Positions 52,915 to 63,507 are shown, counted from the first letter of the stretch. The stretch: 64,000 nucleotides of DNA from an uncultured Prevotella sp. (GCA_900771975.1 CAAGPV010000009.1:1-64000), one strand, 5' to 3'. Made by a program: numbers and translations. The notes: a model not told the origin generated them from the sequence alone.

Positions 52915-54452
52915 ATGAATTGATAGAACTTTTTACTCAATGGAAAGAACATTCACCTCAAGATGTTGAACGTTTGCCTGGACAGGGGAGCAATAGAGTT
53001 TATTATAGGTTATGGGATGCAGATGGGCATCATATGATAGGAGTGGAAGGAACAAGTTGTGAAGAAAATCAAGCCTTCATTTATCTATCCCGACATTTTT
53101 CTCATCGCCAACTTCCAGTACCAAAAATATTGGCAGTAAGTTGTGATGGTAAGTATTATCTTCAAACCGATTTGGGGTGCAGATCCCTCTTCGATGCTTT
53201 GAAAGGAGGCCGGGAGGCTGGAGGAAGATACAATGAAGAAGAGCGTCGGCTGTTAATTCGTACAATCAGAGAACTCCCTAATATCCAAATAAGAGGGGCC
53301 CGAGGATTGGATTGGAATAAATGCTATCCTCAACCAGAGTTTGATGCGGATAGTATATTATTCGATTTAAACTATTTTAAATACTGCTTTTTAAAGGCAA
53401 CAGAACTTGAATTCAATGAGTTAAAGCTTCAAGCAGATTTTCGGTTGTTTGCAAAAGATTTGTTAGCTGAAAAAATGGAAAGTTTCTTGTATCGTGATTT
53501 TCAAGCTCGTAATGTAATGCTTGATGCACAGGGCAATCCGTTTTTTATTGATTTTCAAGGAGGAAGAAAAGGTCCATTCTACTATGATGTGGCATCTTTC
53601 TTGTGGCAAGCGTCAGCAAGATATTCTTTTAAGTTGCGTCGTGAGCTGGTTAAAGAATATTATGAAGCTCTTTCCCAATATACAGAAGTTCCTTCAAAAC
53701 GTCACTTCGTCCATAGGTTGAGTTTGTTTGTATTGTTTAGAACTTTGCAGGTGTTAGGAGCTTATGGCTTTAGAGGGTATTTTGAACACAAGCAACATTT
53801 CCTTGAGAGTATTCCACCAGCTATTCAGAACCTTCGAGATTTACTCAAATCGAAAGATGCCTTTCCTTATCCCTATTTGTTGAAAATACTTAAAAGCCTT
53901 ACAGAGCTACCACAGTTTTCAGAAGAAACGAAAGCTTCTAAAGAGGAGAGTAATGAAGGCTCTAATGATTCATCCAAATCTTTGTCACTTGTTAATAGTA
54001 ATGATGGCCCGGCAACCGTTTCTAAGTATGAAGGAAAAGGCAAGCTTGTCGTTCGTGTTTATAGCTTTTCTTATAAAAAAGGTATTCCTGAAGACAACTC
54101 GGGAAATGGTGGTGGCTATGTATTTGATTGTAGAAGTACTCATAACCCAGGCCGTTATGAGCCCTACAAAAAAATAACAGGATTGGACGAACCGGTAATT
54201 CGTTTTCTTGAAGATGATGGAGAAATACTGGAATTCTTAAAACCGGTATATCAATTAGCCGACCATCATGTGGAACGTTTTATGCAACGTGGATTTACCA
54301 ACTTAATGTTTTGCTTTGGATGTACTGGCGGTCAACATCGAAGCGTTTATAGTGCACAACACCTTGCCGAACATCTTAACAAAAAATTTGGTATAGAAGT
54401 CCATATTTGTCATAGAGAACAAAACATTCGCCAAATTCTTCCTGCCCGTTGA
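52911..54452 (+). CDS. AmgK-like sugar kinase fused to a RapZ C-terminal domain
   Basis: Residues about 1-335 of this 513-residue protein form an aminoglycoside-phosphotransferase-type kinase: GQGSNRVYYRLWDADG (nucleotide loop), FLYRDFQARNVML (catalytic Asp with the Asn of the DxxxxN pattern), FIDFQGGRKGPFYYDVAS (metal Asp). This resembles AmgK, which phosphorylates MurNAc/GlcNAc. After a Ser/Asn/Lys-rich linker (about 345-372), residues about 376-510 match the RapZ C-terminal domain: GGYVFDCRSTHNPGRYE, GCTGGQHRSV, HICHRE. The RapZ P-loop half is absent. A MurU-like gene follows, which fits cell-wall sugar recycling. In E. coli the RapZ C-terminal part senses glucosamine-6-phosphate. A sensing role here is inferred. 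Confidence 0.87.
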   Translation: MNELIELFTQWKEHSPQDVERLPGQGSNRVYYRLWDADGHHMIGVEGTSCEENQAFIYLSRHFSHRQLPVPKILAVSCDGKYYLQTDLGCRSLFDALKGGREAGGRYNEEERRLLIRTIRELPNIQIRGARGLDWNKCYPQPEFDADSILFDLNYFKYCFLKATELEFNELKLQADFRLFAKDLLAEKMESFLYRDFQARNVMLDAQGNPFFIDFQGGRKGPFYYDVASFLWQASARYSFKLRRELVKEYYEALSQYTEVPSKRHFVHRLSLFVLFRTLQVLGAYGFRGYFEHKQHFLESIPPAIQNLRDLLKSKDAFPYPYLLKILKSLTELPQFSEETKASKEESNEGSNDSSKSLSLVNSNDGPATVSKYEGKGKLVVRVYSFSYKKGIPEDNSGNGGGYVFDCRSTHNPGRYEPYKKITGLDEPVIRFLEDDGEILEFLKPVYQLADHHVERFMQRGFTNLMFCFGCTGGQHRSVYSAQHLAEHLNKKFGIEVHICHREQNIRQILPAR

Positions 54453-54511
54453 TTATATACATCAAAACACGCTTTCTGAAGGATAAATTTTCGTGATACA
54501 AAAGTTTTCAG

Positions 54512-54519
54512 TAAATTTG
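54512..54519 (+). promoter_or_regulatory. -7 element TAAATTTG of the murU-like gene
   Basis: TAAATTTG ends 22 bp before the ATG of the nucleotidyltransferase gene, so that gene can be transcribed separately from the kinase fusion. Confidence 0.62.
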
Positions 54520-54541
54520 CATATATTTAAAATTACAGTTC

Positions 54542-55300
54542 ATGCAAGCAATGATCTTTGCCGCAGGTTTGGGTACACGGCTTAAGCCATTAACCGACAT
54601 AATGCCGAAGGCTCTTGTCGAAGTAGGGGGTGTCCCCTTGTTAAGGCGCGTGATATATTCATTACATGATGTTGGCTTTGATAGAATTGTAGTAAATGTT
54701 CACCATTTTGCGTCACAAATAGAAGCCTATCTTCAAGCAAACGATAATTTTGGCTTGGATATTCGTATCTCCGATGAAACAAAAGAGTTGTTGGAAACGG
54801 GTGGGGGATTAAAGCACGCCAGCCAATTGTTCCTTCCCCAGGAACCGATACTTATTCATAATGTTGACATTCTAAGTAATGTGAACCTTTTGAAGTTTTA
54901 CCATAAGCCAGTTCAAGGAGCCAACTTGCTGGTTAGTAAACGCAAAACAAAGCGCTATCTGCTTTTTGATGGGAATATGCGCTTGGTGGGATGGACCAAT
55001 ATTGAAACAAAACAAGTTAAAAGCCCTTATCCTGAATTGCTTTCTATGCCATACGAATTGTTGATGGAGCGATACAAAAAATTTGCTTTTAGCGGTATAC
55101 ATGTGTTTTCTCCGAAACTATTCTCGAAGATGGCCGATTGGCCACAACGATTTTCAATCATAGATTTCTATTTGAAAGTGTGTGATCAAGAAGAGATTTA
55201 TGGATGTGTGAAAGAAGATTTAAAATTGTTGGATGTTGGGAAATTATCCACCTTACATGAAGCAGAAACATTTTTGCGAGATCTTGAAATTAGTCGATAA
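54542..55300 (+). CDS. MurU-like sugar-1-phosphate nucleotidyltransferase
   Basis: This 252-residue nucleotidyltransferase starts MQAMIFAAGLGTRLKPLTDI, the nucleotide-binding GxGTRxxPxT signature, followed by PKALVEVGGVPLL. IHNVDILSNVNL carries the metal Asp, and FSGIHVFSPKLF is typical of MurU/RmlA-type enzymes. It makes a UDP-sugar (UDP-MurNAc in the AmgK-MurU route) or another NDP-sugar. The upstream AmgK-like gene, 90 bp away, favours the MurU reading. Its length fits MurU better than RmlA. Confidence 0.82.
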   Translation: MQAMIFAAGLGTRLKPLTDIMPKALVEVGGVPLLRRVIYSLHDVGFDRIVVNVHHFASQIEAYLQANDNFGLDIRISDETKELLETGGGLKHASQLFLPQEPILIHNVDILSNVNLLKFYHKPVQGANLLVSKRKTKRYLLFDGNMRLVGWTNIETKQVKSPYPELLSMPYELLMERYKKFAFSGIHVFSPKLFSKMADWPQRFSIIDFYLKVCDQEEIYGCVKEDLKLLDVGKLSTLHEAETFLRDLEISR

Positions 55301-55332
55301 ATAAAGATATAGCAATATAACATTAAAAAGAT

Positions 55333-56943
55333 ATGCAACAGAAGATTATCATTCTTGATTTTGGCTCACAAACCACGCAGCTAATTGGCCGTCGCGTACG
55401 TGAGTTGGACACCTTCTGCGAGATTATGCCTTACAACAAGTTTCCGAAGGATGACAAGAGCGTTATTGGTGTTATCCTTAGCGGAAGCCCCTATTCGGTA
55501 CACGACAAAGAGGCCTTTAAGGTGGACTTGAACCAGTTCATCGGCAGAATTCCTGTGCTTGGCATCTGCTATGGTGCTCAGTATATTTCCTATGCCAATG
55601 GAGGAAAGGTGGAAGCAGCCGACTCGCGTGAGTATGGACGTGCCAATTTGGAGCAGTTTGACAGGAAAAACCCGTTGTTCAAGGATTTTGTTGACAACTC
55701 GCAGGTGTGGATGAGTCATGGAGATACCATCACGGCTATTCCCGAAGATTACAAGTGTATAGCGTCTACAGCCAATGTAAAGTTTGCTGCTTATGCTTCA
55801 ACAAGCCAACCTGTATGGGCTGTACAGTTCCATCCAGAAGTGTTCCATACACTTCAAGGTACACAGTTGTTGAAAAATTTCGTGGTTGACATTTGTGGCA
55901 GTAAGCAAGATTGGAGTGCCGACTCTTTTGTCGATACAACCGTACGGGAGCTAAAAGATCAACTTGGGGACGACAAGGTGATACTTGGCCTTTCTGGTGG
56001 TGTTGATTCAAGTGTCGCAGCGGTTTTACTCCACAAGGCGATAGGTAAGAATCTTACATGTATCTTTGTTGACCATGGAATGCTTCGCAAGAATGAGTTC
56101 CATGATGTGATGAAGGATTACGAAGGACTCGGCCTTAATGTTATCGGAGTTGATGCTTCCGAGAAATTTTTTGCCGACCTCGCAGGTGTTACAGACCCAG
56201 AACGCAAACGAAAGATAATCGGCCGCGACTTTGTGGAAGTGTTTAATGCTGAGGCTAAGAAACAGACAGGTGCGAAGTGGCTTGCTCAAGGCACTATCTA
56301 TCCCGACCGTATAGAAAGTCTTAACATAACGGGTAAGGTCATAAAGAGTCACCACAATGTTGGTGGCCTCCCAAAAGAGATGAACCTTCAACTCTGCGAA
56401 CCTTTAAAATGGTTGTTTAAGGACGAGGTTCGGCGTGTGGGTCGTTCGCTCGGTATGCCGGAACATCTGATTACGCGTCATCCTTTCCCAGGCCCAGGAC
56501 TTGCAGTCCGCATATTGGGTGACATCACTCCTGAGAAAGTTCGAATCCTTCAGGATGCCGATGATATATATATTCGCGGATTGCGTGAATATAAGGTAAA
56601 ACTCTCTGGCGAAGAAGCGCGCCGAGTGCTTGCTGCAGGTGTGCCTGCAGATATGCAAAACGGCGAAATAGAAGTGTCTCTCTACGACCAGATTTGGCAA
56701 GCAGGAACAGTACTCCTTTCAACAGTACGTAGTGTTGGCGTTATGGGCGATGAACGTACATACGAGCATCCTGTAGCTCTTCGCGCCGTTACTTCTACTG
56801 ATGCTATGACTGCCGATTGGGCTCATTTGCCATACGATTTTATGGCCAAAGTGTCTAATGAGATTATTAATAAAGTACGTGGTGTTAACAGAGTTTGTTA
56901 CGATATATCCTCAAAACCACCTTCGACAATTGAATGGGAATAA
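55333..56943 (+). CDS. guaA: GMP synthase (glutamine-hydrolysing)
   Basis: This 536-residue enzyme aminates XMP to GMP. The N-terminal class I amidotransferase has Cys in [11 protein letters not shown] and FHPEV. The ATP-pyrophosphatase domain has [12 protein letters not shown] (PP-loop), VDHGMLR and [12 protein letters not shown]. The C-terminal dimerisation domain ends [16 protein letters not shown], the GuaA terminus. Full length. It starts 32 bp after the MurU-like gene, has no obvious functional link to it, and ends before the terminator at 57041-57080. Confidence 0.97.
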   Translation: MQQKIIILDFGSQTTQLIGRRVRELDTFCEIMPYNKFPKDDKSVIGVILSGSPYSVHDKEAFKVDLNQFIGRIPVLGICYGAQYISYANGGKVEAADSREYGRANLEQFDRKNPLFKDFVDNSQVWMSHGDTITAIPEDYKCIASTANVKFAAYASTSQPVWAVQFHPEVFHTLQGTQLLKNFVVDICGSKQDWSADSFVDTTVRELKDQLGDDKVILGLSGGVDSSVAAVLLHKAIGKNLTCIFVDHGMLRKNEFHDVMKDYEGLGLNVIGVDASEKFFADLAGVTDPERKRKIIGRDFVEVFNAEAKKQTGAKWLAQGTIYPDRIESLNITGKVIKSHHNVGGLPKEMNLQLCEPLKWLFKDEVRRVGRSLGMPEHLITRHPFPGPGLAVRILGDITPEKVRILQDADDIYIRGLREYKVKLSGEEARRVLAAGVPADMQNGEIEVSLYDQIWQAGTVLLSTVRSVGVMGDERTYEHPVALRAVTSTDAMTADWAHLPYDFMAKVSNEIINKVRGVNRVCYDISSKPPSTIEWE

Positions 56944-57040
56944 ATATATTTCCAAGAGATGTTGTCATAACCATCCAGAAAGGTAGTTAGTTATAATTCA
57001 TTCTAACTTTGCCTTTAACTGAATGTCAAACAGATGTAAC

Positions 57041-57080
57041 AATAAAGAAACGGGCTAATTAAAGCTCGTTTCTTTATTTT
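57041..57080 (+). terminator. Terminator of guaA
   Basis: AATAAAGAAACGGGC (57041-57055) pairs with GCTCGTTTCTTTATT (57064-57078) with one G-T pair, then T residues. Confidence 0.9.
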
Positions 57081-57146
57081 GTAAAAGCTTTTCTGGATAC
57101 TTCTGTTTACTTGTTTTTTATTGATGTCTGCCGTTTTTTAAATCAT

Positions 57147-57215
57147 AGCCTACGTTTTAGCTTCCAAAACCTATGGTTTTAGCCTCTAAAACATAGGCTT
57201 TTACACCCTAACAAA
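57147..57215. repeat. Intergenic palindromic repeat, copy C
   Basis: AGCCTACGTTTTAG (57147-57160) is an inverted match of CTAAAACATAGGCT (57186-57199), one mismatch in 14. An inner palindrome CCAAAACctatGGTTTTAG lies between, and GCCGGTTTT follows at 57207-57215. The words CCTATGTTTTAG and GCCGGTTTT are shared with copy A. It lies between guaA and groES. Confidence 0.75.
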
Positions 57216-57295
57216 GCCGGTTTTGGACCGTAATTTATAACGTCTTGTTTTTTAGTTAGTTATATAGTGTTGTTGGCAGAACTGTAAATTCGAGT

Positions 57296-57333
57296 CTGAC
57301 ACGATTGTCAGTTGTGTAATGACAAAAATGTCA
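57296..57333 (+). promoter_or_regulatory. Tandem palindromes TGACA-N4-TGTCA before groES (putative operator)
   Basis: Two copies of TGACA-4 bp-TGTCA: 57297-57310 (extended to CTGACA/TGTCAG) and 57320-57333. Their centres are 23 bp apart, about two helix turns. They lie just upstream of the sigma-54-like element at 57345. No CIRCE element is present. They are candidate binding sites for a dimeric regulator. Confidence 0.65.
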
Positions 57334-57344
57334 GAGTGGTGTTT

Positions 57345-57360
57345 TGGCATGATTTTAGCA
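57345..57360 (+). promoter_or_regulatory. Sigma-54-like promoter upstream of groES
   Basis: TGGCATGATTTTAGCA resembles TGGCACGN4TTGCA, with GG and GC 12 bp apart as in -24/-12 elements. Predicted initiation is near 57371, about 36 bp before the groES ATG. No TAnnTTTG element was seen upstream of groES, which makes this the best promoter candidate. Confidence 0.55.
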
Positions 57361-57406
57361 TAAGAGTAGATGTAAATATAAAAATCAAATTAAAAATATA
57401 ACAATT

Positions 57407-57676
57407 ATGACTATTAAACCATTAGCAGACAGAGTACTGGTATTGCCAGCACCGGCAGAAGAAAAAGTTGGAGGAATCATAATTCCTGATACAGCAAAAG
57501 AAAAACCACAGCGCGGCAAGGTTGTTGCTGTTGGTAATGGCACAAAAGACGACGCAATGGTCTTAAAGGCTGGCGATGAAGTCCTTTATGGAAAGTATGC
57601 TGGTACAGAAATAGAAAATGAAGGCGAGAAGTACCTCATCATGCGCCAAAGCGATGTTTTGGCAGTATTGGCATAA
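57407..57676 (+). CDS. groES: Co-chaperonin GroES
   Basis: This 89-residue lid of the GroEL chamber begins [30 protein letters not shown], with the mobile loop (about 16-34) that contacts Gro[16 protein letters not shown] follows and it ends [11 protein letters not shown]. It is slightly shorter than E. coli GroES (97). groEL starts 52 bp downstream in the usual groESL operon. Confidence 0.97.
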   Translation: MTIKPLADRVLVLPAPAEEKVGGIIIPDTAKEKPQRGKVVAVGNGTKDDAMVLKAGDEVLYGKYAGTEIENEGEKYLIMRQSDVLAVLA

Positions 57677-57716
57677 GCCTTAACAATTACACGGTATAAT
57701 TTAACAAAAAATTTAG

Positions 57717-59357
<1,641 letters not shown>

Positions 59358-59381
59358 GCAAGTTTGCTAACTATAGTTGAC

Positions 59382-59418
59382 AAAAAGAAGGGTATTGAAA
59401 TAATATCCTTCTTTTTTT
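59382..59418 (+). terminator. Terminator of groESL
   Basis: AAAAAGAAGGGTATT (59382-59396) pairs with AATATCCTTCTTTTT (59402-59416), with one G-T pair and a T-run. Confidence 0.92.
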
Positions 59419-59460
59419 GTTTTTTTTGTTTATAAATATGCTTTTTTTCTTGCAATAATT

Positions 59461-59625
59461 TTGGTGGGTATTTCATTAATCTGTAAATTTGCAATTGTAA
59501 GATTGAAATAAAAGACAATATGCCTCGTTAAGAGGATCAAGATATTTTTTGATTTGTTTTAGTAGATTAGTTTTTAAGTAGTTTGTTTTTTGAGAATCGG
59601 GCGTCGTGAGACATCCGATTTTTTT
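59461..59625 (+). ncRNA. Candidate small RNA or terminated leader upstream of queH fusion
   Basis: TTG (59461-59463) and TAAATTTG (59484-59491) are 20 bp apart, a full promoter. A hairpin AATCGG/CCGATT (59595-59620) with a T-run to 59625 follows. The predicted RNA is about 128 nt (near 59498-59625) and contains no good ORF. It could be a free sRNA or a leader that attenuates the queH fusion gene, whose ATG is 65 bp further on with no promoter of its own that I can see. Confidence 0.5.
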
Positions 59626-59689
59626 ATGTAGATGAACGAAATGAATTGTTTACAAAGAGTTTTCTTTGATGACAGTCAAATTAATAATG

Positions 59690-60856
59690 ATGAAAAAGAT
59701 AAATAAAAATGAATTGATTGTGCCTGGAGGTGCAACAAAAGTCTTGTTGCATACCTGTTGTGCACCTTGTTCCTCTGCCATTATAGAATGTATGTTGCAG
59801 CACAATATACGCCCGACAATCTTCTATTGCAATCCTAATATTTACCCAAAGGCTGAATATGAAATCCGAAAAAATGAATGTGTAAGATATGCAAAATCGT
59901 TAGGACTTGATGTTGTAGAAGCTGCTTACGACCATGAAGCGTGGCTTCATTCTGTACATGGTTTTGAAACCTGTACAGAAAGGGGCGGTAGATGTGAGAT
60001 ATGTTTCAAGCAACGCCTCAGGTGTGCAGCCCAATATGCGCATGACCATCATTTTAGTGTGATTACAACTACTCTTGCTTCTTCTCGTTGGAAAAGTCTT
60101 GACCAGATTAATGAAGCTGGAAATTATGCTGTAGCACCCTTTGCCGATGTGTTATGGTGGCCGCATAATTGGCGTAAGGGTGGACTGAGTGAACGAAGAC
60201 TTGCCATTATAAAAGAATATAACTTCTATAATCAGAAATATTGTGGATGTGAGTTTAGTATGCGTAAAAATAAAATCTTGTTTTTGCACGGCTTTACATC
60301 GAGCGGCTCCTGTGAGATTGCTCGAACATTGGCTGAAGAGTTGGCACGTTACGCAACCGTGATTGCTCCAGATTTACCACTTCATCCGCAAGAAGCCTTG
60401 AATATGATAAAACAACTCTGTGCTCATTTGAAGCCCGATTTGATCGTGGGCTCAAGTTGTGGTGGAATGTATGCCCAACAGATATCTTCTCTATTGCATA
60501 TTCCTTCTTTGCTTGTAAATCCTTATTTTAAGATGTCCTTATTTCTTAAAGATCGTTTGGGGGTAGGTCAATATAAATCGTATCGAAAAGATGGCATAAT
60601 GACATTTAACGTTACTGACCAATTGGTTCATGAATACCAAGAAAATGAAAAATGTCAATTTCTCAATTATAAGAAAGAGAATATAAACTTGATTTGGGGA
60701 ATGTTCGGAACAAATGATACTTTGGCCAACTTCAAAGACCTCTTTGAAAAGTATTATTCCAATTCCTATTCGTTTTATGGTCCCCACACGATGAATAATG
60801 ATAATGTAAAAAAGGATTTAATCCCGACAATTCATAAAATGTTAGATGCCAATTAG
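59690..60856 (+). CDS. QueH-type epoxyqueuosine reductase fused to a YqiA-like alpha/beta hydrolase
   Basis: Residues 1-190 of this 388-residue protein match QueH (formerly DUF208), which reduces epoxyqueuosine in tRNA: HTCCAPC (Cys23, Cys24, Cys27), GGRCEICFKQRL (Cys102, Cys105) and YCGCEFSM at the end. Residues 191-388 are an alpha/beta hydrolase like YqiA/YcfP: ILFLHGFTSSG, LIVGSSCGGMYAQQ (nucleophile Ser256) and a late GPHTMNND (candidate His). The join falls at an in-frame ATG (60260), where a separate hydrolase would start. The frame extends to a TTG at 59666, but ATG 59690 (or 59687) is preferred. The hydrolase's substrate is unknown. Confidence 0.86.
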   Translation: MKKINKNELIVPGGATKVLLHTCCAPCSSAIIECMLQHNIRPTIFYCNPNIYPKAEYEIRKNECVRYAKSLGLDVVEAAYDHEAWLHSVHGFETCTERGGRCEICFKQRLRCAAQYAHDHHFSVITTTLASSRWKSLDQINEAGNYAVAPFADVLWWPHNWRKGGLSERRLAIIKEYNFYNQKYCGCEFSMRKNKILFLHGFTSSGSCEIARTLAEELARYATVIAPDLPLHPQEALNMIKQLCAHLKPDLIVGSSCGGMYAQQISSLLHIPSLLVNPYFKMSLFLKDRLGVGQYKSYRKDGIMTFNVTDQLVHEYQENEKCQFLNYKKENINLIWGMFGTNDTLANFKDLFEKYYSNSYSFYGPHTMNNDNVKKDLIPTIHKMLDAN

Positions 60857-60919
60857 AAAAAAGGCTTTTTTGTTTTGAAAAATCAAATCGTTTATAGAAG
60901 TTAAATTCTTTGAAAATTA

Positions 60920-61112
60920 TTGGAAATTGCAAAATAAATGAGTAATTTTGCGCAATAAGGCTTGATGGATATTTACATGTTTATGAGTTTATACTTGTAA
61001 GGGTGGATTAGTTATCTTTCAAGCAATAGTTTAGAAAGAAACATTTCATGGTATTAGTATTTTAAGGGCAGAGGTGAGAAAGTCGTGATGATTTTGTCAC
61101 CTCGTTTTGTTT
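60920..61112 (+). ncRNA. Candidate intergenic small RNA
   Basis: TTG (60920-60922) and TAATTTTG (60943-60950) are 20 bp apart. A strong hairpin GAGGTGA/TCACCTC (61071-61103) with inner AAAGTC/GATTTT (separated by one G-G mismatch) is followed by GTTTTGTTT. The predicted RNA is about 150-155 nt (near 60957-61112), lacks a credible ORF and lies between convergent genes. The hairpin could instead simply end the queH transcript. Confidence 0.5.
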
Positions 61113-61154
61113 AGTAAATTATTTCCAACTCCCCATCCCTTTAGGTGATTGTTT

Positions 61155-62192
61155 TCAATATTTTCGTAGAGCGGCTATTAATTCGGTATTTTCACTTTTA
61201 GACCCTATGGTAATCCGTAAACAGTTGTCGCACAACTGAACATTGGTTCTGTTTCGAACAACGATGCCTTTATTTATCAAATAGTTATAGATGGCCGTAG
61301 CATCAGTCATGCGGGCTAAGAAAAAGTTGGCATCAGATGGATATACTTCCTTGCAGAATGGAAGTTGTTGCACGGCATTCATCGTATTTGCTCTTTCTTG
61401 CAAAAGCAGCTTCACCCAATCGTTGACATCATAACGGTGTTTTAAAGCGTCCATTGCCTTTTCTTGTGTAAGTAGATTTATATTGTATGGATATTTCACT
61501 TTGTTGAAAAGGTCAATGATGGCAGGTTGTGCATAGGCCATACCCAAACGAAGTGCAGCGCATCCCCATGCTTTGCTAAAAGTGTTAAGTACAATCAGAT
61601 TTGCCCAATTTTCTAACTCTTCTCTGAATGTAGGGCTTAATGAAAAGTCGCTATAAGCCTCATCAACGATGACGATTCCCTCAAAATCTTTTAAGATCTT
61701 TCTAATGCCATTATGGCTTAGCAAATTGCCTGTAGGGTTGTTTGGTGAACAGAGCCACACAAGTTTTGTGTGACTGTCGCATGCTGCAAGAATTTTTTTG
61801 GGAATGAGCTCAAAGTGTTCGTTGAGTTTAATGGCTCTATACGCCACGTTGTTAATGTCCGCACACACTTTGTACATTCCATAGGTGGGTTCTATAGCAA
61901 CTACATTGTCAAGTCCCGGCTCACAAAATACTCTGTAACAAAGGTCAATAGCTTCATCTGACCCATTGCCGAGGAAAATATTTTCAGGTTTTACCCCTTT
62001 AACTTTGCTGATTTCTTCTTTTAAAGTTTTTTGTAAGGGATCAGGATAGCGATTGTAAGGTTTGTTGTATGGATTTTCATTTGCATCAAGGAACACATGG
62101 GCCCTATGACCGCTATATTCGTTTCGTGCTGAACTATATGGGGCTAATTTAAGGATATTGGGTCTAACAAGTTGTTTTAAATCTTTACTCAT
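61155..62192 (-). CDS. hisC: Histidinol-phosphate aminotransferase
   Basis: This 345-residue PLP enzyme does the transamination step of histidine synthesis. It starts [23 protein letters not shown], with [18 protein letters not shown] (the NENPxG-like block), [36 protein letters not shown] and the PLP lysine in NTFSKAWG. It lies 37 bp after hisD in the hisG-hisD-hisC minus-strand operon. Confidence 0.96.
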   Translation of the reverse strand: MSKDLKQLVRPNILKLAPYSSARNEYSGHRAHVFLDANENPYNKPYNRYPDPLQKTLKEEISKVKGVKPENIFLGNGSDEAIDLCYRVFCEPGLDNVVAIEPTYGMYKVCADINNVAYRAIKLNEHFELIPKKILAACDSHTKLVWLCSPNNPTGNLLSHNGIRKILKDFEGIVIVDEAYSDFSLSPTFREELENWANLIVLNTFSKAWGCAALRLGMAYAQPAIIDLFNKVKYPYNINLLTQEKAMDALKHRYDVNDWVKLLLQERANTMNAVQQLPFCKEVYPSDANFFLARMTDATAIYNYLINKGIVVRNRTNVQLCDNCLRITIGSKSENTELIAALRKY

Positions 62193-62229
62193 AGTTTTAC
62201 AATCGTATTGTTATCAGACTATAGTATGG

Positions 62230-63507
62230 TTAATGTTTCATCCGTAAGCGCATCGCGTTTGCATGTGCCTCAAGTTGTTCGTTTTCAGCCATACACACAA
62301 CCGTTTTTCCGATGCTTTCTATTCCTTTGTCTGTAAGATGTTGAAAAGTTATTTTTTTGCAAAAACTATCTAAGTTTACTCCATTATATGTGATTGCATA
62401 TCCATGCGTGGGCAAGGTGTGGTTTGTGCCGCTTGCATAGTCGCCAGCACTTTCGCAAGCATATTGACCAAGAAATACAGATCCGGCATTAATGACTTTG
62501 TCAGCTAAATCGTTATAGTCGGCAGTTGCTATGATAAGATGTTCTGGAGCGTATAGGTTTGCCAACTCTATAGCCTCTGAAGTATTTTTGACGACAACTG
62601 TCTTGCTATTGTCCAAGGCTTTCTGGGCAATTTCTTTCCGCGGCAGTTTTTCCAATTGTGACAGTAGTTCGTGGTTCACGTTGTCTGCTAATTGCTCAGA
62701 AGTTGAAATAAGGAAGACTTGAGAATCTGGACCATGTTCGGCCTGACTTAACAAGTCGGCAGCAATGAAAGTAGGATTGCTGAATTCATCTGCCAACACA
62801 CATACTTCAGAAGGACCTGCAGGCATGTCTATAGCAACATCGTGAAGGCTTACCTGTTGTTTGGCCGCCATGACATATTGGTTGCCTGGCCCAAAGATTT
62901 TATAGACTTGCGGGACGGTTGATGTTCCGTAGGCCATTGCACCAATTGCTTGAACACCCCCGATTTTAAAAATCTTTCTAACTCCAGCTATTTTGGCCGC
63001 AGAAAGTATGGCAGGGTGAATTTTTCCATCTTTGTTAGGAGGTGTACAAAGTATAATTTCTCTACATCCAGCTATGCGTGCGGGAGTGGCCAACATGAGG
63101 AGTGAAGAAAACAATGGGGCAGAACCACCGGGAATGTACAACCCCACCTTTTCTATGGGTAAAGATTTTTGCCAACATACTACTCCAGGGGCGGTTTCTA
63201 TCTTTTTCCCCTCAAAAAGTTGAGCGCGATGGAAAGTTGATATATTATGGTGAGCTTGTATTAATGAGAGCCTTAAATCATCGCTTATGAGCTTCTCGGC
63301 TTCTTCAAACTCGTTTCCTGTTACGAGAAGAGAATCAAGATTTGCGTGGTCAAATTGTTCTTCATATTCTTTTATTGCCTCGTCTCCACGAGTCTTGACA
63401 TCATAAAGAATTGTTTGTACTGTTTTGGTCAACGTCGAAAGGTCAAGATGAGGCCGTTTCGTCAATTCTTCCCATACGTCTTTTTGTGGATATCTTATGA
63501 TTCTCAT
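62230..63507 (-). CDS. hisD: Histidinol dehydrogenase
   Basis: This 425-residue zinc enzyme carries out the last two oxidations to histidine. VGLYIPGGSAPLFSSLLML, FGPGNQYVMAAKQQVS, DMPAGPSEVCVLAD and AEHGPDSQVFLIS (metal/catalytic His region) are present, with APEHLIIATADY and GTNHTLPTHGYA near the C-terminus. Length is normal. It lies between hisG and hisC, with 27 bp to hisG. Confidence 0.97.
   Translation of the reverse strand: MRIIRYPQKDVWEELTKRPHLDLSTLTKTVQTILYDVKTRGDEAIKEYEEQFDHANLDSLLVTGNEFEEAEKLISDDLRLSLIQAHHNISTFHRAQLFEGKKIETAPGVVCWQKSLPIEKVGLYIPGGSAPLFSSLLMLATPARIAGCREIILCTPPNKDGKIHPAILSAAKIAGVRKIFKIGGVQAIGAMAYGTSTVPQVYKIFGPGNQYVMAAKQQVSLHDVAIDMPAGPSEVCVLADEFSNPTFIAADLLSQAEHGPDSQVFLISTSEQLADNVNHELLSQLEKLPRKEIAQKALDNSKTVVVKNTSEAIELANLYAPEHLIIATADYNDLADKVINAGSVFLGQYACESAGDYASGTNHTLPTHGYAITYNGVNLDSFCKKITFQHLTDKGIESIGKTVVCMAENEQLEAHANAMRLRMKH

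Noticed and set aside
57240..57406. CIRCE (HrcA) operator before groES
   Set aside because: The TTAGCACTC-N9-GAGTGCTAA pattern is absent. The palindromes present have a different core (TGACA-N4-TGTCA).
59498..59690. preQ1 riboswitch upstream of the QueH fusion
   Set aside because: The short preQ1-I consensus (a small hairpin followed by an A-rich tail pairing with the loop) could not be matched. Only a generic terminator leader is visible.
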